From NCBI GenBank assembly GCA_002714465.1, contig PAXL01000020.1, positions 1 to 5,863 of the forward strand: DNA of 5,863 bases. The letters run 5' to 3'. Within the stretch, counting starts at the first letter, position 1; each line of letters begins with the position of its first letter. Source of the stretch: Gemmatimonadota bacterium (lineage in GTDB: Bacteria; Latescibacterota; UBA2968). The translations under genes were made by a program, and so were the position numbers. Below the pieces are notes generated by a model. That model was not told the DNA's origin and did no database searches. It was given only the letters and a program-made list of their open reading frames with translations. Below are positions 5,655-5,863 of this stretch, one piece after another.

Positions 5655-5863
5655 ATGAAAGCATACTTCTCGGTCTACCTTACCCTCCAACTTCTCTCAG
5701 AATCCGTCGACCTAGGCGACCCAGTCCCACCAGTCCGGGGGAATCCAGAATCGGCTCATTCGACTCTGATGAGATGTGTGTCGCTCGGTCCGCCAAAGAT
5801 CTCACTCGTTAACATCCCAGGCGCCAACTTCAGATGGCCGCACGTGCTAGGGGTATTGCAACA
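5655..5863 (+). CDS. Possible 5' part of an unrecognised gene running off the right edge
   Basis: From ATG 5655 the frame stays open for 69 codons to the window end. GGAG lies 4 bases before the ATG. The start reads MKAYFSVYLTLQLLSES and the visible end is IPGANFRWPHVLGVLQ. I recognise no family. Third-position GC is only about 60 percent, codons such as AGA and CTA occur, and the other two + frames are also fairly open here, so an accidental open frame is at least as likely. The beginning could be read as a short hydrophobic leader, but it has only one basic residue. Confidence 0.2.
   Translation, partial: MKAYFSVYLTLQLLSESVDLGDPVPPVRGNPESAHSTLMRCVSLGPPKISLVNIPGANFRWPHVLGVLQ

Larger units (their letters stand above)
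5324..5863. other. Region without an intact gene downstream of the toroid gene
   Basis: In these 540 bases no complete reading frame with a credible start and product is present. What can be seen is a + strand frame with two stops that reads like a beta-sandwich domain (5426-5650), a weak open frame from ATG 5655 to the right edge, a 6-bp hairpin with 4-base loop at 5414-5429 lacking a T-tract, and a 7-bp inverted repeat CGATCGT/ACGATCG near 5487-5513. No clear transcription terminator follows the toroid gene. Confidence 0.6.

Noticed and set aside
5756..5863. A minus-strand open frame of 35 codons entering from the right edge, ending LTSEIFGGPSDTHLIRVE
   Set aside because: It could be the tail of a gene from outside, but 35 codons without a family match, in a stretch where other frames are also open, is too little support.

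Overview
The window looks like a chromosomal accessory segment from a bacterium of moderate GC content that works on glycans. It holds a Gfo/Idh/MocA sugar-type oxidoreductase, an M24 metallopeptidase, a parallel beta-helix protein and an exported protein that looks like an alpha/alpha toroid. This mix is familiar from environmental lineages rich in such paralogues (Planctomycetota, Latescibacterota, Poribacteria and similar). No phylogenetic marker is present, so the lineage is an inference. I see no CRISPR array, tRNA, rRNA, transposase, integrase or phage gene.

Layout. Bases 1-878 (+) are the 3' part of a Gfo/Idh/MocA oxidoreductase whose N-terminal Rossmann region lies mostly off the left edge. 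It converges, across an 82-base gap, on an intact M24 (Xaa-Pro dipeptidase-like) peptidase at 961-2097 (-). Bases 2098-2601 separate this gene from the next one, which is divergent. They are not empty. They hold a decayed second Gfo/Idh/MocA gene that keeps only pieces of its two ends (2219-2541), and between those pieces sits a perfect 26-bp palindrome (2401-2426). Next comes a two-gene unit on the + strand: a 403-residue right-handed beta-helix protein without a signal peptide (2602-3813), and, overlapping it by 41 bases, a 516-residue protein with a clear signal peptide (3773-5323). The last 540 bases have no convincing complete gene. They contain a reading frame broken by two stops that resembles a BACON/Ig-like domain, and a weak open frame running off the right edge.

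How the genes may work together. The beta-helix and toroid-type folds are both typical of polysaccharide-binding or polysaccharide-cleaving enzymes, and Gfo/Idh/MocA enzymes oxidise or reduce sugars and cyclitols, so carbohydrate processing is the common theme. None of the substrates can be read from the sequence. The peptidase is not obviously part of that pathway. The most notable observations are the eroded oxidoreductase, the long perfect palindrome inside it, and the tight pairing of an apparently cytoplasmic beta-helix protein with an exported partner.
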